In this document: in pieces, positions 28,401 through 35,907 of the stretch | How the letters are laid out: the number at the start of each line of letters is the position of its first letter | Position numbering within the stretch: the first letter of the stretch is position 1 | From: Mercenaria mercenaria | Lineage: Eukaryota > Mollusca > Bivalvia > Venerida > Veneridae | Length of the DNA stretch: 64,000 nt | Direction of reading: 5' to 3' | Assembly (NCBI RefSeq): GCF_021730395.1 | Contig: NC_069363.1 | Location: 45,127,001 to 45,191,000 of the forward strand | Position numbers and translations under genes: made by a program | The notes under the pieces: model-generated | Told to the model about the DNA's origin: nothing | Database searches by the model: none | Seen by the model: the letters and a program-made list of their open reading frames with translations, nothing else

Positions 28401-31400
28401 AGGTTTTGGGATGATAAGATAAGTTCAAATATCAGGTTTCTTAACTCTGCCATCTGTTTGAAAATATCATTTCCTTTCGTCATTTAAAAAAATAGACATT
28501 TCATTTAATGTTTTAATATTATATTGAAACTTAATACACATTCCTTTTTGATAATGGTATAAGTTTACAAAATAATTTCCATAACTCCGTTTACTTTGCC
28601 ATGATAACTGTTCCCCTTTACGAATTAGAATTTTATTTTAAATATCGTTGGAAGCAATGAATAAATTTCACTGGAACTTCAAAACATAAGTCAAATTCAT
28701 ACAGCTGGTTCAATAACTTACTTCTGTTTCGAAAAAAAAGCGCAACTTTGCATTTGCAAAAATGTCTAGCACATGGAGTTTCCTTTAATATTTCTTACAC
28801 GTAAACATTTATGGAGTTGAAACTTAAACACATCTGAGATTATATCGCAATTACAGATATACAGTCAAATTAAATGTTTTCTTGTGACAAAATTACTTCC
28901 TCTTTTTAACTTGAACTCTGTCTATTAGACATGGAAAATGGGACAAAATTATTATTTTCTCAAGAACGGTTTGAAACTAATGATATCTCATTGGAATATT
29001 ATATAAATATACAAGTTGACATAACATGTCCTATACCTCTGACTGCTCTTTTCAATTTCTTTTCTAATTTTACTAATTTTTTCATAACTTTAATATGAAA
29101 AAGTATTGTCGATATATAGAAACAATTTATATATATTTTATTTATGGAGATAGACTAAATAAAAGTATGGTTTTTGAACATTCATGAATTAGGAGCAATT
29201 ACTAGTGCGTTGTTATATTTTGGTGCCGCCATCCGAGAAATGCGAGGTAGCTAATGAAGTAGCTTTTAGAGCTTATGCACTGTAATGTAAACAGAATGTC
29301 GATGACAAATGTCCATAACTCTCGTTCGGGCAAATTGCGCATCTGAGGGAAAACACAAATGATGTATAAAAATGGTATTACAAAACTGCAATATAAATAC
29401 GACATCTAGCAACCATTTTTGCATATTCTCACAACCTCTCATGTAGAGTTGTGTGAGTCAACGATTGAAGGAGTTTACTTTTGTTCAAGCGTCACATGCT
29501 GATTTTATTGATAGTTATTATATATTCGCTCTTTACGTTACCCGACCCAAAAATGAAAACTGTAATGACTTTTGTTTGTAGAATATGAGATTTCAATTCC
29601 ACAATATAGCACTTTTCCCGATGTAGCCAAAGTAATAAGCATGGACGGGGCTATAATAGAATGGCATCTAAACCACTGACGGGAATTTAATTTTGATTTA
29701 GTTCATTGAGACGTTTCATTTAGAGTTACTGAAAGGGTCAATAATCATTTATCTGCTCTGAATAAAGATATAGCCGTCTCTTTATCTTATTTTCGTTCTT
29801 TTATTGTGCAATAAGTAGTGATGGGCAAATCGGTTAGATTTGCCAACCGATTAATCGGCATAATCGGACAAGCCAACCGATTCGATTAATCGGATATAAT
29901 CGGATAACTGGTTACTCTAGTTGCATATCTATAAGTTCACCTCACAATGTATGATTTTTCATTAAGAAATGAACCTCACAGACATCAAATATCCTATTTC
30001 TATTGTATCCCTTCATAAATATGAGTAAGTTAACAGCATAAAAGTAAAATATTTGTGAAAATAGTAACCTTCAAATCAGGTACTGTCTTAATTTTACCAG
30101 GGACTTATCCAGTGATATTATATAATTAAAATAAAAATTATTTGGAGCCAAAAAAAGTTATTAACGATTTATTAATTCCTATTTAACGACTGGACTGATT
30201 TCAATCCCACAAAATCAAAAATTGAAAATACTTTTGCTAATATGCTTGCGTAAGTCTTACGGCATGCTATGCATACTGCCATAACAATGTCAAGAGTTTA
30301 GGTTGATGGTTTTCCCGGCTTATTTTTGTAAAAGTCATATATCTTCCAAAATCTGGATGATCACAGATGACATCAATTTCTTTTGACACTTTGGAGGAAG
30401 CCATTTTTACGTAGAGTAGTTTCCCTTGGTGTAATTGCCCCAAAGAACCGTAAATACCAGAAAGAATAAGGTCAGAAACAACTAAATTATCCGTTAGGGT
30501 GACAAGTAATTAATCGGTCAGGGAAAAGTGAAGTCGGCGATCGCGCCCATGAATGCAACGCCGACGATTATTCGATTGTCGCCGATTGTCGGCCCATCAC
30601 TAGCAATAAGTGAGTTTAATGTGAACACAAACAGTTAAGGATAACATGACAGAAATATCAGAACACTTTATACAAAATTGTATCCGTTTCTAATTGTATT
30701 TCCCACGTTTTAATAGTTTAACAGAATGACATAAAACAAGGATGGATATTCAGCAGGGAAAGCCGCGTTTCATAAACGCAGCCTCATATAATCATGTGAA
30801 AGAAATATAATGTAACTTGGTATACTGGTATTTTTGATATGGGGCATTGAAAGACAATAACCATAAGTCTGTCCTGACTAATGATAAAATTATCTTCTAT
30901 CTTTTTTATCTCGTCAGAGCACAACCTGCTCAAGATTACTTAGTGTGAGCACCCAACGTATGTCGTCCGTCCGTCCGCCAGCCCCAACATTTTTTTACTA
31001 ACAAAATCTTTTGCCTAGATGGATTTAGGTGGCTTTCATCCAAAACTGTTAGACGGTTTTGTTTGGTTGAACATGGAGTCTGCATGAACTAAAAGTGAAA
31101 ACAAATCTTCGACGTTTATTCTTTGAAATAATTTCATAAAAGTATTCCTTGAATGGACCTATTCAAAGATGTTCATATTATTTCGATTCGTTAAAGACAT
31201 GCTTGTCAGAAACTGCTTTCCCAGTTTCAAAATAATTTTACATAAAGATTCTTGGGTGAACCTCTACCAAATTGAAAGAATACGTAGAGCTATTGCACTT
31301 GCCCATGGATTTTTGTGTGTAAACTGGTATCTCATTAACCACTTGGCCTTAAGAGCTTAAAGTAAAACATGGCCTTAAGAGCTTAAAGTAAAACAAATAT

Positions 31401-34400
31401 CTAAACAACATCTCCTTAGCTGTTGGTCCGCTTTAAAGTAATTTAACAGAAATGTTTCTTCGGTGACTATCTACCGAGAATAGTCAATTATTATTCCAAT
31501 TTGTCATAGAACATGGCCGTCTAGGCTAAACCAATAGAACTATATTCAAACATAATTTTCTCATGTATCACTAGTCCGCTTTTGAATTATGTCATATACA
31601 TGTTACTTGTGTGACCAACTTTTAGAATATTAAAAGGCATTTGAATTGTTTAAAAACATGACTGCCGGTCCAGTTTAAATTTCCTAGTTTGGCTCTGTGG
31701 AAGTCTTTGGAAATCTCTTCTGAATCTTCGAGCCAGGTTTAACATAATTTGACAAACTTATTTCTTGTTGTACATATTTGAGCTGTGAAACTGAAGTTCT
31801 AAGTAATTTGATACAATGGTAGATGGAAATAAATTATATTAGGCACAATAATCATCAGTCCTTCTTAAATATATCTACAATTATTCTCAAGGCACAATTA
31901 GATACAAAGAGTATCCTTTATTACCATTTAGACCTTTTATAAGCAAGACTTTTAGGTAACTATGACTGACATTTAGTTATAGACCTAATTTAATTATCTA
32001 ACTACCAGCCTTTGTTTGCTTTACGACCTTGATATAGATCCAACATAGTTGTAAGTTACGCACATCGAGTTGTAAATGAAAACTTCGCACTAAGAACTAT
32101 ACAGTTGCTCTTTATTTAAAAAGATTTAGAGCAGGCACGAAATAATACCATTTCTTCACGTTTTATCTCACAGCCTTTGCTTGAGAACTCTAATATGGTA
32201 TCATCTCAAAATCCTACTTGGAATGCGAAAACTAATGATTTTACGGACAGATGGAAGAGGCGGTGAAAACATTTCTAAATTTACATACCAACAGCGTCAG
32301 ACATGAAACCATCAAAGTCCGAGTTCGGATTGGATAATTTTGTACGAACGATCACCATACTTGGATATTCTTTCAAGTCGTGAATCTTTTCATAAAAACA
32401 GTCTGTTTCTGAAACAAAAGAACAATTTAAGAAATGGTACGTTCTCTATTAAGATAAGACAATTGTTCTGGTGAATCATGTTTAATAGGATATCACTACC
32501 ACCGTATATTGTAATCACTTAATCCTTTTCATTACATGACAGCATTATTCGATAGATGTCTTATTAAAATACACCTTCTTGGCGAAATCCCAGAATTGTA
32601 TAAAAGAGCCAGCTTGACAGTAGATCGCAATAACGATAGATGTTGGCACGTATCATGTAAAAAGTAACAATTAACTTAAAAGAAAAAAACTTTTTTACCA
32701 ACTGCACATGATGATGTTATATTAAAACCATCAATTTTGAAGTCTGGTTTTGGAAATGATGAAAGTTTCCAGGCTCTGACCCTCACGTAACCATCGTAGC
32801 TGTCGTCAGCATTTGGACCATCCCAGTACTTGCTATTCTCTGTAATTAATGCAGTAAATTGTTTGTTTGCTCTGTGTTTAATTGTACGGCAGGCAGTTAA
32901 CCTTACCGGTGTTCTTGTAATATTGTTTTTCTTAAAAACTGTCCGCAATATTTTGTAAGAAATAACAATTTCATTTGTAGCAGTTTGACCTTATTTCATT
33001 TTGAATACGTCTTGAAAACTTTTAATTTTATGATTGGATGTATTTTATAATAAATTTTTTGTATAAGCCAAATGGAATGTCGAACGTTTTATTTTTACTG
33101 TTGTCGCTCTACAAATAAATATATTGTGTTAGTTCAATAGTATGACTGTCAGAATTTGTTTGTTTCAGCGTAAGATCAAGACGGAGTGGACACTATAATT
33201 GAATATTTTTACGAGTGGCACAGCCACGAATGAAAATGTAAATTATGGTGTTCACAAGTGAAATATATTTCGATGTTACATTGAAACAAACAAATTTACA
33301 ATTTTCGATGTTATATTGAAACAAACAAATGTATTTTCGTTGGTTTTGAACAAATCTATTTAACTCGCACACCGTCACGTGCATAGCATCTTGACGTCAT
33401 GATATCTACGTCGAAAAACCGTAAATTAGTTCAATGACGTTTCCAGATTTCTTTCACATTTTAATACGATGGAACGTATATATTTATGTTCATGTAGGTG
33501 TCTATATACATTTATATCTTTACTAAAGTATATTTCGCAAGGAATTTGCAATTATGTATAATTCATATTCATTCGCATTAAAGTGTAGATCCGTAACAGT
33601 GAGAAATAAAATGATAATTTGATTGTTTGAATCAGTGAAAATATCAATTCTTTTTCACAGATAAATTTCAGTATTTTTCTGAAAACCATGAAATAAATTT
33701 TAAAGTTAACAAAATCATTATACCGTATTTCAAACATTTTATACTGATGCACATTATTAATACGATGACGACTACCGCTGTTACAGCAGAACTGATTCAA
33801 ATATAAGGCTAACAGAAATAATACCTGTGTACAAAACTCTTCCACGGTTATTATTATTTTCACTCATTGCTGATATGGTAACCATTCTTTCATTGTAGAT
33901 ATATGAAACAGCTGCGTACGGAATTGCCTCGTCGTCGTCACGTGGAACAAGTCCTACAACGTTTATTACTAGTGAGAGTGTATTCGGTTTAATGTATTTT
34001 AAACAAGTTTTAGTTATATAACAACAATGTCTACTTGTAGCATTCTGTTCTATTCCCAAGTCAATGGTATATCAAGCCGTAGGCATGTGACATGACAGCT
34101 GACCTCATCACATTATACTGACTCCTAGATGTTGAGAACCAAGTGTGGAAGCTCCTAGTATCATTTTCAGATCTTTGATATGACGAGGCCAGGGAGTGAA
34201 CGCATGGCCTCCCACACTTTGGACAGGCACTACACCCCCAGGCTACCAAGGCTGTTGTTTATAAGTAGAAAACCAGTAAATGGGTTAAAGATGACAGCAG
34301 GTAACAAAACATAAACGGTTTACTATGTACAGTAAGTGTTGAGGAACATCAACATTTTACTAAATGGTTCGTTTTCACACGAAAAAATGAATCAGAAATT

Positions 34401-35907
34401 ATAATCTTAAGATGGCGAAAAAGTATAGATAATATTAGATTACAAAATGTCACACTGATTATAAAATTTGCATAGAGCAACAGGATTTTAGTTTCAGCAT
34501 TATCGAGGTCTGATAAGTTTTAATTGAATTTCACCGGCCGGGAGCAATCCGTATTCAAAGACTAAGAAGGCGCTTTTGTTGAATAAACAGGCGTTCTAAT
34601 GAGCCGACCTTAATCTAACGAGTCCGTCCTATTTAGGTTTTATATCCACAATGTTAATGCTAACATTTTTGTTTGGTAAATATCTAAGGTCAACCTTATA
34701 AATATGTCATTTTTCTCTGGTTGACAATATCCCATATCTCCACATTAATACAACATACAACAAAATAGCCACAGATAACCGTTATATTTCCTTAAAAATC
34801 TCTATGTCTACTTTGACCAATATTAGTTCAAGCAATGGACAGAAGTGATGTTTTACTTTTGGTCCCTTTTTCAATCTTTTTTCAGTTTTACTTCTTCTGA
34901 GTTTGAAAGAAAAGAAGTCTTTAACAGAAGAGGTAGATCATTGTATTTCGGTATATTTTGACACCTTTGGTAAGCTTTTTCTTCGGTCACCAATTCTAAA
35001 CCAATATAATATCTCTGCGCTGAATTTCGGGGACATGAAGGGGCACGCAAAAGCAATGTTTGCCACTTTCTAATGGAATAAATTTAAACTTACTGTCTGA
35101 AACTATTTCTCTTTTTTCGATAATGTAAGTGTTAAGCTTTGGTCACACATACACCTTTTTGCAATGTTTTTCGACCTCTACAATCTTCTATAAACTTTAG
35201 CCTGTAAAGACTCACTACGAATAAATTCACACAAGTTGGTGTAGATTGATACCTATTCCGGGAAATATGTATCCGTTGTTGTTCGCAGAATCACTTCTGA
35301 CTTGAACTTGGACGAAAGCTGGTGTAACCCGTAAGTGATGGTAGACATCAATTCGATCTTGTCCGGGGGCAGCATTTATGTAATACCACTGGCTCACGAA
35401 GTCAGGGCTTTTGAATGGTCTTGCTTTTGAAATTGTATGAGGCAAATATATTCGTTAATTTTATGTTTGTTTGCTAATGGAATGTTTGAAATCTATTCTA
35501 TCATATTTATATACTCAAAATTTTGAAAACTGTAGACACACGTTTTTAAATGGTGTACAAACATTCTAAGTTTTACGAATAGTTTATCAGTTGTCACTTC
35601 TACGTGTAGTTGTCATTGTCAGATGTATCTTTAAATCACTTGTGTAAATGTAATAAGTAAAGACATTCAATTAAACTTTCATCAAATAACTTAATATCTC
35701 GTATAACTTTGCTCTTTGTCACCGAATGTTGTAACAATCTAATAGTACAAAACTAGTACCATATTAAACAGAATAGAAATATTAAATGGATATATAAATT
35801 ACTAAACTATAAAAAAGCTTACCTTCGACATAGTAATATACAAAGAAAACAAAATTACAAAATTTTGAATAAGCTGAAATTAAACTATGTCTAATTCTTT
35901 CTGTCAT
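6336..35907 (-). CDS. gene 1: VWDE-family transmembrane protein with D8C, VWD and two EGF domains (29 exons)
   Basis: Exons 5' to 3' on the minus strand: 35823-35907, 35253-35423, 33825-33953, 32699-32839, 32289-32408, 27697-27807, 26894-27096, 24664-24919, 24437-24559, 23636-23860, 21154-21315, 20972-20998, 20458-20611, 20127-20229, 19337-19423, 18829-19041, 17995-18156, 17648-17730, 17198-17261, 16640-16813, 15997-16232, 15442-15751, 13851-14012, 10276-10450, 9111-9307, 8456-8716, 7297-7405, 6952-7090, 6336-6441. All introns are GT-AG and all junctions are in phase. The total is 1495 codons plus TAA, with no stop inside. Residues: 1-28 hydrophobic leader; 29-~405 three modules; 406-446 EGF; 447-575 D8C; ~838-1060 VWD; 1085-1088 furin-like RKRR; 1211-1239 EGF; ~1429-1452 membrane helix; tail to 1495. 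VWDE proteins are extracellular and function here is not shown. Least certain is exon 1, chosen because it alone gives a Met, a hydrophobic stretch and a phase-1 donor. Confidence 0.85.
6756..6905 (-). mobile_element. tRNA-derived SINE
   Basis: Read on the minus strand, 6905-6821 resembles a tRNA of the Leu/Ser type: A box in TTGGCCGAGTTGTTAAGG, long variable region, B box GGTTCGAGCC. A non-tRNA tail follows (gttgaattcttcttgtgag, then ggtcggtggttctaccc-like sequence). The tail marks it as a SINE and not a tRNA gene. It lies just 3' of exon 28, in the last intron of gene 1. Confidence 0.7.
7432..7625 (+). mobile_element. tRNA-derived SINE, family a, copy 1
   Basis: The head has an A-box-like TGGGCAAGTGGATAAG and a B box GGGTTCGAGCCCC, followed by a shared tail (agtacttggttttccaggaa, gactcgag, gaagctttcatt). 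The same head and tail recur inverted at 10070-10242. It sits in the gene 1 intron between exons 26 and 27. Confidence 0.75.
8041..8414. repeat. repeat with a 32-bp hairpin, also related to the 45-46 kb repeats
   Basis: 8299-8330 and 8383-8414 are inverted copies with few mismatches (outer TCGTCTAATTTA). The sequence before it (taacatggctcgattt, gttaaacaaagaagcaaa) is related to 38750-38790, and the hairpin arms resemble 45020-45120. The hairpin ends 42 bases from the donor of gene 1 exon 26. Confidence 0.65.
8456..10450 (-). CDS. gene 1 exons 24-26: second EGF and following VWDE-type region
   Basis: The EGF is split by an intron: CLRNCTGHGNCSIEG in exon 24 (10276-10450) and ECMCINGYHGPDCS in exon 25 (9111-9307). 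It is followed by GGGLCDTDN and a short Cys-rich run, then exon 26 (8456-8716) with FTIRYTISISNNGRTYSDA and DSKCQQE. The order EGF, GLCD, V.S.DG..YS, DS.C is the arrangement I know from VWDE family members. Confidence 0.85.
10070..10242 (-). mobile_element. tRNA-derived SINE, family a, copy 2
   Basis: On the minus strand this reads gggagcggtggtctagtgg, cagccgctcaac, a B box GGGTTTGAGTCAC, then the tail agtactgggttttcca and gctttcatcgaactaaaata. It is the same family as 7432-7625, in the opposite orientation. It lies in gene 1 intron 24, with its 5' end 33 bases from the donor of exon 24. Confidence 0.75.
10640..10870 (+). mobile_element. 3' tail copy of the reverse-transcriptase element family
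   Basis: ttggaacatggtggggttaa, gcgcac.ataaacc, the stem-loop caatggtgtttatgccactg and gaccgttcc...gatgcccc match the 3' region directly downstream of the reverse transcriptase at 12351-13733. Only the tail is present, as expected from 5' truncation during retrotransposition. Confidence 0.7.
11440..11640 (+). repeat. dispersed repeat Q, copy 1
   Basis: accaataaaatctgtaaaaa, gatccttt(gg)gaagca, gcagactcggtctg, caacatccctaacaccccc, gtaattctgtta and aacaacactg recur in the same order at 16975-17190 and, split by an insertion, at 39310-39401 and 40700-40810. No coding capacity. Confidence 0.6.
11640..13805 (-). mobile_element. Penelope-like retroelement copy
   Basis: The reverse transcriptase frame (12351-13733) is followed on the same strand by a long 3' region: tttggaacatggtggggg, the ccagtggtgtttttgccactg stem-loop, then GT-rich microsatellite runs, a poly-G run and gaggaggctgcgctttt near 11700. 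It sits in gene 1 intron 23 in the same orientation as the gene. It looks 5' truncated, because the open frame runs to the junction near 13805 without a natural upstream region. The family assignment is by reverse transcriptase type. Confidence 0.65.
12351..13733 (-). CDS. reverse transcriptase of a Penelope-like element
   Basis: This is an open frame of 460 codons. Motifs in order: YWIPKLHKQPYKARFIANS (the PKxHK motif near residue 32, typical of Penelope-like enzymes), STYDFSTLYTTLPHNLI (motif A), VVGIPMGTNCAPLVADLFL (motif B), LDDIL (motif C with the two catalytic aspartates) and DASFLDLHLSI further on. TSYGVYISQLIRFARACS and QGYRYYKLRK are strongly conserved in relatives I recall. No GIY-YIG endonuclease follows, and no gag-like frame. 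It reads as a mobile-element protein unrelated to the host gene around it. Confidence 0.8.
   Translation of the reverse strand: MAFRMYDHITEVSNLKVRIDDQQIKLPTMYWIPKLHKQPYKARFIANSSSCTTTNISKLLTSCLTAVKAHVERYCDKVYENSGKHLFWSIKNSGEILDKLKINNYKVSTVSTYDFSTLYTTLPHNLINDKLTALIQKTFARENATFIACNFDKAFFTSNIIKHYTMWTCDEVCKALSFLLNNIYIRFGNAVFRQVVGIPMGTNCAPLVADLFLYCYERDFMLSLSPDTQADIITAFNNTSRNLDDILNMDNPFFGHLVGTIYPRELQLIKTNNSDTDASFLDLHLSIYDNIIHTKIYDKRDNFNFSIVNFPHLDGDVPQATSYGVYISQLIRFARACSHVKHFNERNQYITSKLLQQGYRYYKLRKYFTKFYYRNSDLVLKFNSNLKTLLREGISIPVFYGDVVYKLRKILGHGNFPNVFEKIIKRFIKRGYDPTVLRHTACLVFNPFTVGHYASLFDCV
13851..18156 (-). CDS. gene 1 exons 17-23: von Willebrand factor D domain and furin-like site
   Basis: The VWD domain opens with CYSHVDPHMQTVDGYHFDN (exons 18-19) and EGEFILYRN, continues with CNHGRAYCACAVAIRAGAD (exon 20) and has the hallmark TEGLCGYFDN in exon 21 (residues 970-977 for GLCGYFDN). 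DFSQEWR follows, as in VWDE proteins. The CGLC-type redox motif of mucins is absent. Exon 22 holds K-R-K-R-R-S (residues 1084-1089), a good furin-type site, in a basic, probably exposed stretch. Exons: 17995-18156, 17648-17730, 17198-17261, 16640-16813, 15997-16232, 15442-15751, 13851-14012. Confidence 0.85.
16975..17190 (+). repeat. dispersed repeat Q, copy 2
   Basis: cagtttgactgtgt, caacaccccttacccctcct, ggaattctattattggcaaa, atggattccatgatcccat and aacaacactgaatcc match the other copies of repeat Q. It lies a few bases past the donor of gene 1 exon 19. Confidence 0.6.
18438..18707 (-). mobile_element. full-length tRNA-derived SINE
   Basis: On the minus strand: gcccacccgcttagctcaat (A box), gatcTCGGAGAGTTCGATCCCC (B box region), a central part (gacgatttgataaaagac, gttggcagttacttgtgg), ctgcctgccgttacataac, and a tail of gttaaacccaaaa then (caaa)n. 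A fragment of its 3' half is at 32885-32935. It sits in gene 1 intron 16. Confidence 0.8.
18829..20998 (-). CDS. gene 1 exons 12-16: spacer region between D8C and VWD
   Basis: Exons are 20972-20998 (27 nt, DPPELQGIR), 20458-20611, 20127-20229, 19337-19423 and 18829-19041. The 27-nt microexon opens with DPP, and exon 13 ends in YYTTYW followed by YLGPTLFTA. In VWDE relatives this region carries DPP...W.+......F.A. Exon 15 (SCGVRVSASQTG) and exon 16 (GCIYGENEHF..C) match gene 3 exons 7 and 8 almost residue by residue in layout. Role unknown. Confidence 0.8.
19840..19990 (+). mobile_element. fragment of the retroelement 3' tail
   Basis: GT-rich sequence (gcgtgcgtgtgtgcg) followed by gagaggctgcgttctttt and ctggatattcatgctttt matches the terminal part of the 3' region of the element at 11640-13805. 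Confidence 0.5.
20315..20400 (+). mobile_element. SINE fragment
   Basis: taacgtcgcaccgacacatg, ataggtcatatggcgacttt, ccagctttaatggtggagga and agaccc form a compact block I recognise as part of a dispersed bivalve short element. No tRNA head is present here. Confidence 0.45.
21154..23860 (-). CDS. gene 1 exons 10-11: D8C domain
   Basis: Exon 10 (23636-23860) carries LTCEEE..RARNYF, LSWYN, YQMPDS and FSCGSRNQIYVNG. Exon 11 (21154-21315) carries VELTVCYKNC, VRMCQG, YQLG and AAYCF. This matches the D8C pattern WY..(8-25)..MP..C....CG...P+....(HP)...V.C...C......C......Y.L......YC. Gene 3 has the same two exons at 207 and 171 nt with the same phases, and gene 2 has them at 210 and 168 nt. Confidence 0.85.
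21560..22460. repeat. unclassified repeat region with a perfect 10-bp hairpin
   Basis: 21631-21653 is a perfect stem (GAGCAGGCCC / GGGCCTGCTC) with a gaa loop. Two similar phrases, gaggctttgccttagttcat at 22120 and gaggcattgccttatttcat at 22441, suggest a duplicated element. The short frames here do not look coding. This is gene 1 intron 10. Confidence 0.4.
22645..22745 (+). mobile_element. fragment of the retroelement 3' tail
   Basis: tttggaacgtggttttccct and gttgaataatcaatcttgct match the end of the 3' tail family (compare 60530-60580). Only the last ~80 bases are recognisable. Confidence 0.4.
24437..24559 (-). CDS. gene 1 exon 9: first EGF-like domain
   Basis: Phase 1 to phase 1. Cysteines at residues about 413, 419, 426, 431, 433 and 444 give the EGF spacing (C-x5-C-x6-C-x4-C-x-C-x10-C). 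The frame stays open past the donor for 14 codons, then stops, so a terminal reading is conceivable. However, the phase-1 donor (T|gtaatt) fits the next exon 577 bases away. Confidence 0.8.
24664..35423 (-). CDS. gene 1 exons 2-8: three tandem ~125-residue extracellular modules
   Basis: The three modules share one pattern: an HxL..P..V.V..R segment (IDVYHHLRVTPAFVQVQVR in exon 2; IHDLKEYPSMVIVRT in exon 5), then G[FY]xFxGxG, then an acidic stretch and Y..+.Y.Y....I, then a W.DG...GY+R++AWK segment (exon 4 VRVRAWKLSSF; exon 7 LEIYAWKQATL). Exons 2-6 start and end in phase 1, which suits growth by duplication. I have seen such modules in tandem in extracellular proteins of molluscs and related animals but cannot give a family name. 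They look beta-rich, with no catalytic motif. Exons: 35253-35423, 33825-33953, 32699-32839, 32289-32408, 27697-27807, 26894-27096, 24664-24919. Confidence 0.75.
25280..25900 (+). repeat. degenerate tandem repeat
   Basis: Phrases around 'ttgtccagg' and 'gtttttc..gaagaag..cttttgaaagtt' recur with irregular spacing of roughly 50-90 bases across gene 1 intron 7. The frame 25501-25944 on the minus strand is this repeat and shows no domain. Confidence 0.4.
25930..26340. repeat. CG-rich block of inverted GTCGTGT / ACACGAC motifs
   Basis: This block is unusually rich in CpG for the window. The left part is written in tgtcgtgtgtc-type motifs (26021-26085), the middle in acacgacacacgac-type motifs (26095-26200), and the right returns to tgtcg (26210-26330), so adjacent parts can pair as imperfect cruciforms. 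The overlapping frames on both strands (26014-26263 and 25877-26335) are by-products of this structure. Confidence 0.6.
26585..26836 (-). mobile_element. tRNA-derived SINE
   Basis: On the minus strand: gagctgtggtggcctaatgg, ataaggcacctgcc (A box region), gaggtcgaagattcgaaccc (B box), then a non-tRNA tail to about 26585. The tail excludes a plain tRNA gene. It is 57 bases from the donor of gene 1 exon 7. Confidence 0.6.
28260..28980. repeat. probable dispersed repeat fragment
   Basis: The phrases gtttgtgatgggagatatac, ggaatcactttgtcc, ttaactctgccatctgtttg and ttccataactccgttt resemble the internal units of bivalve inverted-repeat elements seen elsewhere in the window. I cannot define ends. 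It lies in gene 1 intron 5. Confidence 0.3.
29808..30610. mobile_element. non-autonomous hAT-type DNA transposon
   Basis: The element at 29816-30602 (787 bp) starts TAGTGATGGGC and ends with the exact inverse GCCCATCACTA. It is flanked by a perfect 8-bp target duplication, GCAATAAG (29808-29815 and 30603-30610). An 8-bp duplication with TAGTGATGGGC-type ends is the hAT signature. The subterminal regions repeat 'ccgattaatcgg' variants. No transposase frame is present. The perfect duplication suggests a fairly recent insertion into gene 1 intron 5. Confidence 0.9.
30905..31770 (+). repeat. MITE-like element, 'TGAGCAC' family
   Basis: It begins with a small hairpin-like phrase (gagcacaacctgctcaaga), then gtgagcacccaacgtatgtc and gtccgtccgtccg, the layout also seen at 58190. 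Internal units share 'tttcaaaataattttacata' and 'gggtgaacctctaccaaatt' style phrases. Right end approximate. Located in gene 1 intron 5. Confidence 0.45.
32885..32935 (-). mobile_element. SINE fragment
   Basis: gtacggcaggcagttaacct and accggtgttcttg match the 3' half of the SINE at 18438-18707. It lies 46 bases from the acceptor of gene 1 exon 4. Confidence 0.5.
33190..33350. repeat. short direct duplication and hairpin
   Basis: 'tttcgatgtta.attgaaacaaacaaat' occurs twice (about 33268 and 33304). Before it, gtggcacagccac at 33215 is a small palindrome. It may be the end of a short inverted-repeat element. No coding support. Confidence 0.4.
34066..34255 (-). mobile_element. probable tRNA-derived SINE fragment
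   Basis: On the minus strand: agccttggtagcctgggggt, gtagtgcctgtcc, gtgggaggccatgcgttcac and a degenerate B box, followed by catgtcacatgcctac. It is consistent with a decayed SINE head and tail in gene 1 intron 2. Confidence 0.4.
35823..35907 (-). CDS. gene 1 exon 1: start codon and hydrophobic leader
   Basis: ATG at 35907, 28 codons, then a phase-1 donor (G|gtaagc). The segment FVFFVYYYV near the end is hydrophobic and could act as a signal peptide or anchor, although the first 18 residues are more polar than usual. A stop lies directly upstream in frame, so this is the first Met. A 5-codon upstream ORF (ATG ACT GAA CAA TGA) overlaps the start and may dampen translation. I found no clear TATA box. 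Confidence 0.6.
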
